Source: Cognatishimia activa
Lineage (GTDB): Bacteria > Pseudomonadota > Alphaproteobacteria > Rhodobacterales > Rhodobacteraceae
Length of the DNA: 64,000 bases
Reading direction: 5' to 3'
Assembly (NCBI RefSeq): GCF_017798205.1
Contig: NZ_CP060010.1
Coordinates: 1,240,001-1,304,000 of the forward strand
In this document: in pieces, positions 1 to 8,580 of the stretch
Layout of the letters: each line of letters opens with the position of its first letter
How positions within the stretch are numbered: the first letter of the stretch is position 1
Program-made: the position numbers and the translations under genes
The notes under the pieces: generated by a model
The model's database searches: none
What the model was told of the DNA's origin: nothing
The model's input: only the letters and a program-made list of their open reading frames with translations

Positions 1-878
1 ACCTTGGCGGTGCCATAGGCTGCATCCACACCCTTAACGGAAACCACCGGAGTCGTCCCGGTGTGAACCGCAGGCTGTTGCGGACGCTGGAAGCTGCGAA
101 CCGCCCAAAGCGACTTGGTGTAGTCCTCTTGCGGATCAGACAGCATCTTGCGCGTCTCGGCCTCTTCGACCTCATCGCCTTTCAGCATGACTTTCACTTT
201 ATCCGCCATCTGCGCCACAACCGCGAGGTCGTGCGTGATATAGATCGCAGCGGTGTCGAATTCCTCAACGATCTCGCGGATCGACGCCAGAACCTCGATC
301 TGCGTGGTCACATCCAGAGCCGTAGTCGGTTCGTCAAAGATGATCAGCTCGGGACGACAAGACATCGCCATCGCGGTCATCGCCCGTTGCAGCTGACCCC
401 CAGACACCTGGTGCGGATAGCGGAAGCCAATTTCGTCCGGGTTCGGCAGACGCAGCTTGCGATAAAGCTCGATCCCATCCGCTTCGCTTTCAGACTTTGA
501 CATGACGCCATGCTGAACCGGTGCTTCGGTGTGTTGATCCATCAGGCGATGCGCCGGGTTAAAGCTCGCCGCAGCGGACTGCGCCACATAGGCGATACGC
601 TTGCCAAGCAGGCCGCGCTTGACCGCCGCCGAAGCCGTGACCAGATTGACGCCGTCAAATTCGACTTTGCCGCCCGTGATCTTACAGCCGTCCCGCGTAT
701 AGCCCATTGCCGCCAGACCCAGCGTGGATTTGCCCGCACCGGATTCCCCGATCAGACCCATCACCTCACCTTTGCGCAGCTCAAAGCTCGCGCCTTTGAT
801 GATCGGATGCCAGACCTCATCAGAGCGGCCATCAATGTAGATATCAGAAACCTTCAGAAGGAGATCTTTTTCAGCCAT
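1..878 (-). CDS. Peptide-type ABC transporter ATP-binding protein (partial, probably dual-domain)
   Basis: ATPase subunit that powers import of peptides or similar solutes through the adjacent DppB/DppC-type permeases. The C-terminal part lies outside the window. The first domain has Walker A GESGAGKST (about residues 38-46), signature VSGGQLQRA and Walker B IIFDEPTTALD. Near the window edge a second ABC domain appears to begin (VVSVKGVDAAYG), so this is probably a fused DppD-DppF-type protein. The ATG at 878 is preceded by AAGGAGA and starts 10 bp after the stop of the permease gene, in the same operon. The substrate cannot be read from the sequence. Confidence 0.9.
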   Translation of the reverse strand, partial: MAEKDLLLKVSDIYIDGRSDEVWHPIIKGASFELRKGEVMGLIGESGAGKSTLGLAAMGYTRDGCKITGGKVEFDGVNLVTASAAVKRGLLGKRIAYVAQSAAASFNPAHRLMDQHTEAPVQHGVMSKSESEADGIELYRKLRLPNPDEIGFRYPHQVSGGQLQRAMTAMAMSCRPELIIFDEPTTALDVTTQIEVLASIREIVEEFDTAAIYITHDLAVVAQMADKVKVMLKGDEVEEAETRKMLSDPQEDYTKSLWAVRSFQRPQQPAVHTGTTPVVSVKGVDAAYGTAK

Positions 879-888
879 GTCTATCTCC

Positions 889-2088
889 TTATTCTTTCAG
901 GCCCGAGGATGCGTGCAGCATCCAGTCGACAACGAAGTTAACGGCCACGGTGAGCAAAGCAATCGCTCCGGCTGCCAGCAGCGGCGCTGTCGCCACCTGC
1001 GGGGCAAAGGCCGCAAAGTTGATGAATTGTGCAAGGTCACGCACCATTGTGCCCCAGTCGGCGAGCGGAGGTTGGATCCCCACACCCAGGAAAGACAGAG
1101 ACGCAATCGTGAGGAACACAAAGCAGAAGCGCAGACCGAATTCCGCCAGCAATGGCGCGACGGCGTTCGGCAGGATCTCGCGGAACATCAGATAGCCCAG
1201 ACCCTCACCGCGCAGCTTGGCCGCTTCGATATAGTCCATAACCACGATGTTCAGACCGACCGCACGGGCCAGACGGAACACGCGGGTTGAGTCAATCACC
1301 GCAATGATGATCACCATATAGAAGGTCAGCAGGCCTTTTTCCGACCCCGCCCAAGCGGACGCGATTGTCATCAGCAACAGCGCAAAGATCAGCGACGGGA
1401 TTGCCATCAGAACATCGACACCGCGAGACAGAAGCTGATCAAGCCAGCCCTGCAAAACAGCTGCGAGGAAACCAAGGCTCGCCCCAATGAAGAACGCCAG
1501 ACATGTGGTCGCAAATGCGATGCCGACCGTGTTCTGCGCACCGTAGATCAGGCGGCTTAGAATATCCCGACCGATCTGGTCCGTGCCCAGAGGATAGTCC
1601 GGATTGCCGCCCATCGCTGGATTGCCACCTGGCACCACATTCGCAGCGCCTAGAATTTCTTCCTGACCATAGGGCGCGATGGCACCCGCAAAGATCGCCA
1701 CGAAGGCATAGATCAGGATCATCATGACGCCAAAGCTGGCCGTCAAAGGCATGCTGCGGAACACTTTCCGCGACCCCGCGGTACCGACCGTGCGGCCCAG
1801 AAGACGGAAAAGCCAAGCCGCGATACCAAAGAGGATGAAGCCATCTACTGCCACTCGGAAGAAGAAGTATTTATTGGCAATCGCCGGATCCGCCGTACGC
1901 GCCAGATAATATGTCCACACGGCCCAAACCAAGCAGACCGCACCCAGAACATAGCCAAAAGCAACTCCCGTCGGCATATCGCGGAAGAACGGAGCATTCG
2001 ACGTCGCCTTCTGCCCAACAAAGCGGAACACCCAGCCAGCGGCCCAAAGACCCACGAAAAAGAGAATAATTTGGATCCAGATATTCAT
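889..2088 (-). CDS. DppC-type ABC transporter permease with N-terminal extension
   Basis: Inner-membrane permease of the peptide/opine/nickel importer family. The usual DppC core begins near residue 120 with a transmembrane segment, and the EAA-type loop (EAAKLRGEGLGYLMF) contacts the ATPase. About 110 residues precede it, with three likely membrane segments (from IWIQIILFFVGLWAAGW onward), making 399 residues against roughly 280-300 for typical DppC. The ATG at 2088 overlaps the stop of the dppB-like gene as ATGA, indicating translational coupling. A longer in-frame opening upstream to 2181 would overlap the preceding gene and is not needed. Confidence 0.9.
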   Translation of the reverse strand: MNIWIQIILFFVGLWAAGWVFRFVGQKATSNAPFFRDMPTGVAFGYVLGAVCLVWAVWTYYLARTADPAIANKYFFFRVAVDGFILFGIAAWLFRLLGRTVGTAGSRKVFRSMPLTASFGVMMILIYAFVAIFAGAIAPYGQEEILGAANVVPGGNPAMGGNPDYPLGTDQIGRDILSRLIYGAQNTVGIAFATTCLAFFIGASLGFLAAVLQGWLDQLLSRGVDVLMAIPSLIFALLLMTIASAWAGSEKGLLTFYMVIIIAVIDSTRVFRLARAVGLNIVVMDYIEAAKLRGEGLGYLMFREILPNAVAPLLAEFGLRFCFVFLTIASLSFLGVGIQPPLADWGTMVRDLAQFINFAAFAPQVATAPLLAAGAIALLTVAVNFVVDWMLHASSGLKE

Positions 2089-3083
2089 TTCGGATGCCTC
2101 AGACGTGGGTTGGAGATGATCGACAGAATATCCGCCGTCAGGTTCAGAAGGATGTAGGCCGTCGCAAAGATCAGACAGCATGCCTGCACAACCGGAATGT
2201 CGCGGATCTTCACACTATCCACAAAGAGCTGCCCGATGCCCGGATAGACAAAGACCACCTCGACGACCACAACGCCGGTGATCAGATAGGCGAGGTTTAG
2301 CGCGATGACGTTAATGATCGGAGCCAGCGCATTCGGCAGCGCGTGTTTCACGATCACCCGCGCCGGAGACATGCCCTTGAGACGCGCCATCTCGATGTAA
2401 GGCGACGCCAAGAGGTTAATAATCGCCGCCCGCGTCATCCGCATCATATGCGCTGTCACCACCAAGGTCAGCGTCAGCGCCGGCAGCAGCGTTTTTTCCA
2501 ACCGATCCGAAAACGCCATATCCGCGTAAATGTTAGACAGCGACGGCAGGATCGGGTTCAAAACCGCCAGGAACAGGATCAGCACATAGGCCAGAAAGAA
2601 CTCTGGCGAAGAAATCGAGCTGAGGGTGAAGATATTGGCGCCTCGGTCAAACAGTGAGTTCCGATAAAGCGCTGCCAAAAGACCCAAGATGATGGAAAAC
2701 GGCACCGCGATCATTGCGGTCACGCCGGCCAGGAACATCGTATTGGCAAAACGTGGGGCCACCTGAGCCGCCACCGATCCAAGTCCGCTTCCGGTGTCAG
2801 ACCCCGCAAAGCTCGCAAAGTTCGCTTGGGCAAAGCTATTGCCAAGATCACCCTGCACCGCCCCGCCGAGCCATTCAAAATAGCGCGTCACCGGAGGCTT
2901 ATCGAGCCCAAGATCCTGACGGATTGCCGCGACCGCTTCGGGCGTCGCCCCCTGGCCCAAGATGGCCTGCGCAAAGTCTCCGGGCAGCATATTGACCGCT
3001 GCAAAGATGACGATGGACACAACAAACAGCGTAAGCACACCAAGGGCTAAACGCTGTGCGATAATTCGTAAAATAGAGGCCAA
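2085..3083 (-). CDS. DppB-type ABC transporter permease
   Basis: First permease of the importer, 332 residues, the normal length for DppB/OppB. It opens with the family pattern (ILRIIAQRLALGVLTLF membrane segment, then NMLPGDFAQAILG and LGLDKPP). The EAA loop is EMARLKGMSPARVIVKHALP, and about six membrane segments are visible. The only upstream start in frame is TTG at 3083, with a good ribosome-binding site (AGGTGAGGACC), so I take TTG as the start. No periplasmic binding protein gene precedes it, so the solute receptor must be encoded elsewhere or beyond the left edge. Confidence 0.9.
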   Translation of the reverse strand: MASILRIIAQRLALGVLTLFVVSIVIFAAVNMLPGDFAQAILGQGATPEAVAAIRQDLGLDKPPVTRYFEWLGGAVQGDLGNSFAQANFASFAGSDTGSGLGSVAAQVAPRFANTMFLAGVTAMIAVPFSIILGLLAALYRNSLFDRGANIFTLSSISSPEFFLAYVLILFLAVLNPILPSLSNIYADMAFSDRLEKTLLPALTLTLVVTAHMMRMTRAAIINLLASPYIEMARLKGMSPARVIVKHALPNALAPIINVIALNLAYLITGVVVVEVVFVYPGIGQLFVDSVKIRDIPVVQACCLIFATAYILLNLTADILSIISNPRLRHPK

Positions 3084-3279
3084 TGGTCCTCACCTGGTTG
3101 GGTCTTGTTTTTTGTTAAGAACCATCGTGAGTTGAGGATGTCTGGCTGTAAAGCGTGTAAATATGAAATCAGAGAAGATCTTGTGTGTTGACCACTTTTT
3201 AACCGCAACAGCTTGCTTCGCTTGTACAATTTAGACAAATTCGCCTAATTTTTGGACATATACATTGCTAAATCTGGAC
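3084..3279. other. Intergenic region between pip and the ABC importer operon
   Basis: This 196-bp AT-rich gap follows pip and precedes the importer operon, both on the minus strand. It must carry any promoter of the importer. I see short palindromic elements such as TTGTACAA and GGACTTATGTCC but no convincing terminator or operator. Confidence 0.4.
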
Positions 3280-4251
3280 TTATGTCCGGGCAAGGGAATC
3301 CATAGTTCTGACCAATTCCGCACTGATGCCAGGTTCCGACAGCGCATGGCCTGCATCGCGGATAATGCTAAGATGCGCGCCGGGCCAAAGATCTGCGATT
3401 TTCTGCGCCGTATGTGGCGGGCAGATCATGTCATAGCGCCCCTGAACGATATAGCCGGGGATATGTGCGATACGATCCATGTTTTCAAAGATCTGTCCGT
3501 CTTGTTCGAGAAAACCAGCGTTTATGAAATAGTGGTTCTCAAGACGCGAGAAAGCATGCGCATATTCTGCCGGAGGCGTTGCTGTGCTGCCATCCGAATA
3601 AACCGACGCCAAAGCATTTTCCCAAGCGGCCCAAGCACGTGCATAAGCAACCTCGGTGGTACGATTTCCGCTAAACAATCGCTTGTGATAGGCGGCAATC
3701 ATGTCGACCCGCTCGTCTTCTGGAATCATATTCGCAAATTTCGTCCAGGTTTCCGGGAAAAACTGCGCGGCCCCTCCGCCATAGAACCAATCTAGTTCAG
3801 CGCGGGTCATCGCGAACACACCGCGTAGAACAAGCGCCGTCGGCCGGTCTGGATGCGCTTGGGCATAAAGCAAAGCAAGCGTTGCCCCCCAGCTTCCGCC
3901 AAACACCACCCATTTCTCAATACCCAGCGCGGCACGGATCCGTTCGATATCCGCGATCAAATGCCAAGTCGTGTTGTTCTCGATCGAAGCTTGGGGTTTT
4001 GACCGCCCACAGCCTCGCTGATCAAACAGCACCACGCGATAGACCTCGGGATCGAAATAGCGCCGCATCGTCGGGCTGCATCCGCCGCCGGGGCCTCCGT
4101 GAAACACCACAACAGGTGTGCCATTTGGGTTGCCAGATTGCTCGACATAGATCTGATGACCATCGCCCATATCCATCATGCGCTGATCGAAAGGCTCGAT
4201 CAGCGGGTAAAGGAAAGAAACTGCGCGCTTTTGACCTGAATGTTTGTCCAT
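3280..4251 (-). CDS. pip: Proline iminopeptidase (alpha/beta hydrolase, S33)
   Basis: Cytoplasmic exopeptidase that removes N-terminal proline from peptides. The 323-residue length is typical. Visible motifs are the oxyanion-hole loop [10 protein letters not shown] (about 51-60), the nucleophile elbow GGSWGAT with Ser120, an Asp in GRYDMICPP and the catalytic His in DAGHAL near the C terminus. It lies upstream of the peptide importer on the same strand, separated by 196 bp, so a shared role in peptide use is plausible but inferred. It is divergent from ubiG, with 49 bp between the chosen starts. Confidence 0.95.
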   Translation of the reverse strand: MDKHSGQKRAVSFLYPLIEPFDQRMMDMGDGHQIYVEQSGNPNGTPVVVFHGGPGGGCSPTMRRYFDPEVYRVVLFDQRGCGRSKPQASIENNTTWHLIADIERIRAALGIEKWVVFGGSWGATLALLYAQAHPDRPTALVLRGVFAMTRAELDWFYGGGAAQFFPETWTKFANMIPEDERVDMIAAYHKRLFSGNRTTEVAYARAWAAWENALASVYSDGSTATPPAEYAHAFSRLENHYFINAGFLEQDGQIFENMDRIAHIPGYIVQGRYDMICPPHTAQKIADLWPGAHLSIIRDAGHALSEPGISAELVRTMDSLART

Positions 4252-4300
4252 ATTGACACTATATAGTAACCCGCGCCCAAAAGATCATATGGAGATCAGA

Positions 4301-5047
4301 ATGCAACCCGAGTTGAACACCGTCGACCCAGCGGAAGTCGCCAAATTTGAAGCCATGGCCGCGGAATGGTGGGACCCCAAGGGCAAGTTCAAACCGCTGC
4401 ATATGCTGAATCCCTGCCGTCTGGATTATATCACATCGCAAATCGCCGCGGAGTATGGTCGCGACTTGGGAACCGAGCGCCCGTTCGAAGGCCTCACGAT
4501 CCTCGACATCGGTTGCGGCGGAGGTCTGCTCAGCGAACCCATGGCCCGCCTTGGTGCCACCGTCGTCGGCGCAGATGCCGCCGAGCGCAACATTCCCGTC
4601 GCCAAGGTACATGCCGAGCAGTCCGGCCTGACCATCGACTACCGTCACACAACCGCCGAAGCCATCGCCGAAGCGGGCGAGCGCTTTGACATCGTTTTGA
4701 ACATGGAAGTCGTCGAGCATGTGGCCGACCCGCAGGAATTCCTGACCTGCTGTCAGACCCTGTTGAAACCAGGTGGGATCATGATTTGCTCCACTCTGAA
4801 CCGCAATCCCAAGAGCTTTGTCATGGGCATCATTGGCGCGGAATATGTCATGCGCTGGTTGCCCAAGGGCACACATGAATGGAGCAAGTTCATCACGCCG
4901 GATGAACTCTATGACTTTCTGGAAAAAGGCGGGCTGACGCCTGTGGATCGCAAGGGCTTTGTGTTCAATCCGATCACCTGGGGCTGGTCGATCTCTGATC
5001 GAGATCTCAGTGTGAACTACGTGACTACAAGCCAGAAACCGGCTTAG
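4301..5047 (+). CDS. ubiG: Ubiquinone biosynthesis O-methyltransferase
   Basis: SAM-dependent methyltransferase that carries out both O-methylation steps of ubiquinone synthesis. It has 248 residues. The Rossmann fold begins with [14 protein letters not shown] (about 67-80), followed by the acidic motif VVGAD, and [11 protein letters not shown] lies where motif II is expected. I chose the ATG at 4301 because GGAG at 4291-4294 is correctly spaced. Longer in-frame starts (4244, 4289) would overlap pip or lack a ribosome-binding site. It is monocistronic and is followed by a terminator. Confidence 0.95.
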   Translation: MQPELNTVDPAEVAKFEAMAAEWWDPKGKFKPLHMLNPCRLDYITSQIAAEYGRDLGTERPFEGLTILDIGCGGGLLSEPMARLGATVVGADAAERNIPVAKVHAEQSGLTIDYRHTTAEAIAEAGERFDIVLNMEVVEHVADPQEFLTCCQTLLKPGGIMICSTLNRNPKSFVMGIIGAEYVMRWLPKGTHEWSKFITPDELYDFLEKGGLTPVDRKGFVFNPITWGWSISDRDLSVNYVTTSQKPA

Positions 5048-5079
5048 GGATCTGTTGGCGAGACCGATCCGAACTGTTT

Positions 5080-5114
5080 GGCCCAGCGCAACACAACTGC
5101 GATGGGCCTTTTTT
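5080..5114 (+). terminator. Rho-independent terminator of ubiG
   Basis: GGCCCAGCGC and GCGATGGGCC form a ten-pair stem with one mismatch around an 8-9 nt loop, followed by six T residues (5109-5114). It lies in the 68-bp convergent gap between ubiG and the CbiM-like gene. Confidence 0.8.
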
Positions 5115-5115
5115 G

Positions 5116-5796
5116 TTAAGAATTTGCGAGGTGCAAACGGCGCGAGAAAATGCCTCGTTCTGAAAGACCTTTTAGGTTTTTACCAATGGCCAGTGCGCCC
5201 AAATCAATCACAGGCTCGATCAGGATGACGGATAGATAGGCCAGACCAAAGCTTGTCACGGCACCAAAGTTTTCCGCGCCAAACCCCTGCCCGTAAAAGG
5301 CCCAAAACGCGACCCAGGCGACGACACCGCCCTGATAAACAGCCGACATTTTCAGGACGTCCACGTAGCGCAGGTCAAAATAGGCCGTCGACGCAGGCAC
5401 AATGCGTTTTGCCAAAGCATCCACCGCAAACAAAGGAAACAACAGCGTCGAGACATTGACGAAATACATCGGCACATCACTTGGCGCAAAGAAAAGCCCC
5501 TGAACAGCCAAGCCGCCCGCAAGACCAATCGCAGCAGGCGCAGCCCCCAAGAGCAAAAACAGCGTCGTGCCCAAAATGAAATGTACTTCAGAAATACCAA
5601 CCGCGAAATGTGGCATCAGCTCAAAGAAAACAAAAACTCCGGCGACAGCAAGAACGCTGCGCAGACCAAAGGACACAACAGAGTGGTCTTTCAGATCATC
5701 GGCCAGAAGTTTCAGGCTATAGCCCGCCGCAGCGGCAGCCGTGCCTTGGGCCAGGATCATTTTGGCGCCATCAACAACGCCCGGTTCAATATGCAT
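5116..5796 (-). CDS. CbiM-like energy-coupling factor membrane protein
   Basis: Probable substrate-specific membrane component of a cobalt-type ECF transporter, 226 residues with six or more hydrophobic segments. It starts MHIEPG; CbiM/NikM proteins use the N-terminal Met-His to bind the metal, so conservation of MHI is informative. ATG at 5796 is preceded by AGGAGC. A cobalamin riboswitch lies immediately upstream, linking it to B12/cobalt supply. No cbiN, cbiQ or cbiO genes are adjacent, so its partners are elsewhere or it acts alone. Cobalt rather than another substrate is inferred. Confidence 0.8.
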   Translation of the reverse strand: MHIEPGVVDGAKMILAQGTAAAAAGYSLKLLADDLKDHSVVSFGLRSVLAVAGVFVFFELMPHFAVGISEVHFILGTTLFLLLGAAPAAIGLAGGLAVQGLFFAPSDVPMYFVNVSTLLFPLFAVDALAKRIVPASTAYFDLRYVDVLKMSAVYQGGVVAWVAFWAFYGQGFGAENFGAVTSFGLAYLSVILIEPVIDLGALAIGKNLKGLSERGIFSRRLHLANS

Positions 5797-5810
5797 AATA
5801 TGCTCCTATA

Positions 5811-5825
5811 GCGTCCACCCGACGC
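5811..5825 (-). promoter_or_regulatory. Candidate expression-platform hairpin of the cobalamin riboswitch
   Basis: GCGTC and GACGC pair around a five-base loop directly beside the AGGAG ribosome-binding site of the CbiM-like gene (complement of 5802-5807). This position suggests that ligand binding controls translation initiation. The pairing is seen in the sequence; the switching is inferred. Confidence 0.45.
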
Positions 5826-5985
5826 CGGTTTTGGCCGAGACTATTCGGCAGTTACGGGGCGACGGCTGGTATCCTGACTTGCTGCTCAGATCCGAAGGGC
5901 TCTGCAAGGCTTACAGTTGCGGGGGCAGTCCAAGATTCTCACTTGGTTCCCAATTAAGGCCTCCTTTCGAAGACCGCCATCTATG
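5826..5985 (-). promoter_or_regulatory. Cobalamin (B12) riboswitch
   Basis: On the minus strand the leader of the CbiM-like gene has the class signatures in order: a GGGAACCAAGTGAGAATC-type segment (complement of about 5934-5952), the core GACTGCCCCCGCAACTGTAA (complement of 5911-5930), and a downstream box AGTCAGGATACCAGCC (complement of about 5863-5878). This matches the established AdoCbl-riboswitch core. It should repress the downstream gene when adenosylcobalamin is plentiful. The outer limits are approximate. Confidence 0.88.
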
Positions 5986-6120
5986 ACTGTTTTAGGGAAG
6001 TTACGCGGTTTGGATGCATCAATTGCGACGCTTTTCAACAGATATGCGCAAATCTTTAAGCAGAAAAAAATTAATATTTATTAATGCCTTAAGGCGTGAA
6101 ATCCCGAAAACGCTCCGCGA
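5986..6120. other. AT-rich intergenic region upstream of the riboswitch
   Basis: This 135-bp stretch lies between the riboswitch and the stop of the small membrane protein gene. It should hold the promoter of the riboswitch transcript. It contains the palindrome GCCTTAAGGC and the AT-rich run AATTAATATTTATTAAT. No gene is visible. Confidence 0.4.
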
Positions 6121-6288
6121 TCACTCCACCTCACAACTGCCCGTGTCTGAATTCAACCGCCCACCCTGCTCGACGCAGGCGTCTACAGCGGCAGTGTGCT
6201 GAATTGTCGGGATCGTATAGACAAGAATAAAGACCACCGCGGCCCCAACCGCGACCAGGTTCATCGATTTCTTACGTGAGGGAGTCAC
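6121..6288 (-). CDS. Small single-span membrane protein, hypothetical
   Basis: I do not recognise a family. With the GTG start at 6288 the product has 55 residues: a basic N terminus (TPSRKKS), one membrane segment (LVAVGAAVVFILVYTIP), and a short tail with two cysteines (DACVEQGG and GSCEVE), which could form a disulfide if periplasmic. The GTG overlaps the marR stop as GTGA and has GAGGA upstream, so translation is probably coupled to the regulator. An internal ATG at 6264 would give 47 residues but has a poorer ribosome-binding site. Confidence 0.6.
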   Translation of the reverse strand: MTPSRKKSMNLVAVGAAVVFILVYTIPTIQHTAAVDACVEQGGRLNSDTGSCEVE

Positions 6289-6737
6289 CCGTTTTCCTCG
6301 AGTTTGACGCGCAATTCGCGCAGGATCGGTAGAGCGGAACGCACGCGGTGTTCTCCGATGTCTTTGACCACTTCGGAAATGATCGGCGCGATATTCGCGA
6401 GCGCTGCGTCCCGCGCGCGCCGTCCCGCCGGGCTGATCGTCACCAGTTTGCGCCGCGCATCGTCCCAATCGGGCCTGATATGTACATTGCCCGCCGCCTC
6501 AAGCTTCGCGAGCGTATTGGTCATCGCTCCGCGCGTCACATGGAAACTTTTCGCCAGTTGCGCCGGAGTCCGCTCGCTGCCCGAATGCGCCAGATGGTTC
6601 AACACAGAAAAATGCGACAGCTCCATACCCTTAGGCAGCGCCTTAGACAGACGGTTGCGCGCCAATTGGTCGGCCATCAGGATCTCGCTGAATAGCGAAA
6701 CCGCCAGCGCGTCGGTGTCATTCTGCGATTGGGCCAT
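6285..6737 (-). CDS. MarR-family transcriptional regulator
   Basis: Winged-helix DNA-binding repressor of about 150 residues. The recognition region is TPAQLAKSFHVTRGAMTNTLAKLE, and the wing follows at RPDWDDARRKLVTISPAGR, a typical MarR pattern. The ATG at 6737 has an AGAG-type site upstream; an earlier ATG at 6752 lies deeper inside the nitrilase gene and lacks one. The gene overlaps the nitrilase gene by 20 bp and the small membrane protein gene by 4 bp. Its ligand and targets are unknown; autoregulation of this operon is possible. Confidence 0.85.
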   Translation of the reverse strand: MAQSQNDTDALAVSLFSEILMADQLARNRLSKALPKGMELSHFSVLNHLAHSGSERTPAQLAKSFHVTRGAMTNTLAKLEAAGNVHIRPDWDDARRKLVTISPAGRRARDAALANIAPIISEVVKDIGEHRVRSALPILRELRVKLEENG

Positions 6738-7545
6738 CGAACTCTGTCTCATGGGTCAGCGAAGGCACGCGGCGCCGCGCCTCGGATACTTGGTTGCGGT
6801 CAAGTTCCACATATAGGGTCACCGGATCAACCCCTGCCTCGGCCACAATCTCTCCCCAAGGTGAAATAGCCAGAGAATGCCCATAGGTCTTGCGCTTTGG
6901 CGCGTTTTCTCCGCATTGCCCGGGCGCGAGGATCCAGCATCCGGTTTCAATTGCACGCGCCCGAAGCAAGGCATGCCAATGCGCAGCCCCAGTCACCTGC
7001 GAGAATGCGGCTGGAACGGTGATCACCTCAGCACCCGCTTTCGCCAAACGATTGAAAAGATGCGGAAACCGGAGGTCATAACAGATGGTCAGGCCGATCT
7101 TGGCAAAAGGCGTGTCCGCCAAAACCGCACGCGCGCCCGGCCTGTAACCGGCGGATTCGCGATATGTCTCTTCGGGCGTTACCTGCACATCAAACATATG
7201 GATCTTGTCATAGCGTGCGCGGATCTCGCCCTGCGGGTCGATCAAAAACTGCCGATTGGCAAAGCGCCCGTCGGCATCACCGGTTTTCAGCGCCAAAGAC
7301 CCGACGGTCAGCCAAATCCCATGCGCCTTGGCAGCCTCTCGCAAACCCACAAGCGTGCGATCTTCAGCCTCTAGCTGCAACACCGCATTTTGATGTGACC
7401 GACTGGCCGACACGCAATTGGACACTTCGGGCGTAAGAACATATCCCGCACCCTGCCCCGCAGCCTCGGCGATCCGCTCTTGCAACATGGCAAGATTGGC
7501 CGCCGGATCCTCAGACGAGGTGATCTGCAACAGGGCGGTTTTCAT
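6718..7545 (-). CDS. Carbon-nitrogen hydrolase, Nit/deaminated-glutathione amidase type
   Basis: Nitrilase-superfamily amidase of 275 residues. The catalytic triad is visible as Glu in LTPEVSN, Lys in YDKIHMFDV and Cys in TICYDLRFP. The DKIHMFDV and CYDLRFP strings are those of the Nit1/NitC branch, whose known members hydrolyse deaminated glutathione. Position directly after a glutaredoxin gene (2 bp apart) suits a glutathione-related repair role. The exact substrate remains inferred. Confidence 0.85.
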   Translation of the reverse strand: MKTALLQITSSEDPAANLAMLQERIAEAAGQGAGYVLTPEVSNCVSASRSHQNAVLQLEAEDRTLVGLREAAKAHGIWLTVGSLALKTGDADGRFANRQFLIDPQGEIRARYDKIHMFDVQVTPEETYRESAGYRPGARAVLADTPFAKIGLTICYDLRFPHLFNRLAKAGAEVITVPAAFSQVTGAAHWHALLRARAIETGCWILAPGQCGENAPKRKTYGHSLAISPWGEIVAEAGVDPVTLYVELDRNQVSEARRRVPSLTHETEFDGPIAE

Positions 7546-7547
7546 GG

Positions 7548-7802
7548 TTAGGCCAGCATCCGATCCAACTTGCCGCTGTGCTCAAGCGCCATCAGATCGT
7601 CGCATCCGCCGATATGTTCGCCGTCGATAAAGATCTGCGGAAAGGTGCTGCGGCCACCCGAGCGCTGTATCATCTCGGGTTTGCGTTCAGGGTTGTCCCA
7701 GACTTTCACCTCGACATAAGCCACTGATTTACGGTCCAACAAAGACTTGGCGGCGGAACAGAACCCGCAAAGCGGGCGCGTATATATCTCAACGTTTTTC
7801 AT
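7548..7802 (-). CDS. grxC: Glutaredoxin 3
   Basis: Small cytoplasmic thiol-disulfide oxidoreductase, 84 residues, the normal GrxC length. The redox site is CGFC (residues 13-16, after YTRPL). The glutathione-binding elements are TFPQIFIDGEHIGGCDD. ATG at 7802. It sits between comF and the nitrilase gene in a tightly packed minus-strand operon. Confidence 0.93.
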   Translation of the reverse strand: MKNVEIYTRPLCGFCSAAKSLLDRKSVAYVEVKVWDNPERKPEMIQRSGGRSTFPQIFIDGEHIGGCDDLMALEHSGKLDRMLA

Positions 7803-7837
7803 AAGTCGTCATCCTAGCTGACATGTGTCTGCGCGAT

Positions 7838-8566
7838 TTAAGGATCCAATGCAACGCGCGCCAGAGTGATAACGTCAATTTTCCGTGGGCTTGCGGGTGC
7901 CAAGGCCAAAGTACAGGCCTCAAGAGTGGCCCCAGTGGTCATGACATCATCAACAAGCAAGACCGGCCTTCCTTCAATTCGGGCGATCCGCTTCTCGTTC
8001 AAAGCAATCGCATCTTTCATCGTTTCAAGGCGCACATCGCGCTCTCCTTTCATCGGCGCGGTTGCCGTCTTCCGGATCAAAGCGTCGGGGCAATGGGATA
8101 CCTCGAGCCGCGCGGCCAATCTCTCTGACAACAAAGCCGCCTGATTATAGGTTCGCTTGAACAGGCGCTTCCAATGCAACGGCACAGGCACCAAAATCGT
8201 ATCCGGCCGGGCAAGATCCCGCGCCTTTCGCTCCATCCAACCCGCCATAGGCCGCGCCATATCCGTGCGATCTCCGTGCTTCAGGCGCATGACCAACTTC
8301 CGCGACAGGCCGTCATATTCCAAAACGGCCCTCCCCCTGTCCCATGGCCGCGCCGACAAGAGACAGGCGTCGCAATGGGCAATCTCAGTGGGGTCCGGCC
8401 CCAGCAAAGGCACGCCGCAAGCATCGCAACTAAGACCCGTCACAAAGGGCGTGTCCCGCCAACAAGTGCCACAGAGGCCAAAGTCCCCCTCCACCAAATC
8501 GCCACATCCGACGCAACGCGCGGGATAGATCATTTTCAGCAAGGTTTGTGCTTGGCGAAATTTCAT
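7838..8566 (-). CDS. comF: ComF-family phosphoribosyltransferase-like protein
   Basis: A 242-residue protein with an N-terminal zinc-binding region (CVGCGD, CGTCW, CDACGVPL, CDAC) and a C-terminal type I phosphoribosyltransferase fold with PRPP loop VLLVDDVMTTGATLEAC. ComF proteins are linked to DNA uptake in competent bacteria, but many alphaproteobacterial homologues have no assigned role. I chose the ATG at 8566. A longer frame to 8602 would overlap the divergent methyltransferase gene, which starts only 14 bp away. Confidence 0.82.
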   Translation of the reverse strand: MKFRQAQTLLKMIYPARCVGCGDLVEGDFGLCGTCWRDTPFVTGLSCDACGVPLLGPDPTEIAHCDACLLSARPWDRGRAVLEYDGLSRKLVMRLKHGDRTDMARPMAGWMERKARDLARPDTILVPVPLHWKRLFKRTYNQAALLSERLAARLEVSHCPDALIRKTATAPMKGERDVRLETMKDAIALNEKRIARIEGRPVLLVDDVMTTGATLEACTLALAPASPRKIDVITLARVALDP

Positions 8567-8580
8567 CCTAGATACCGCCC

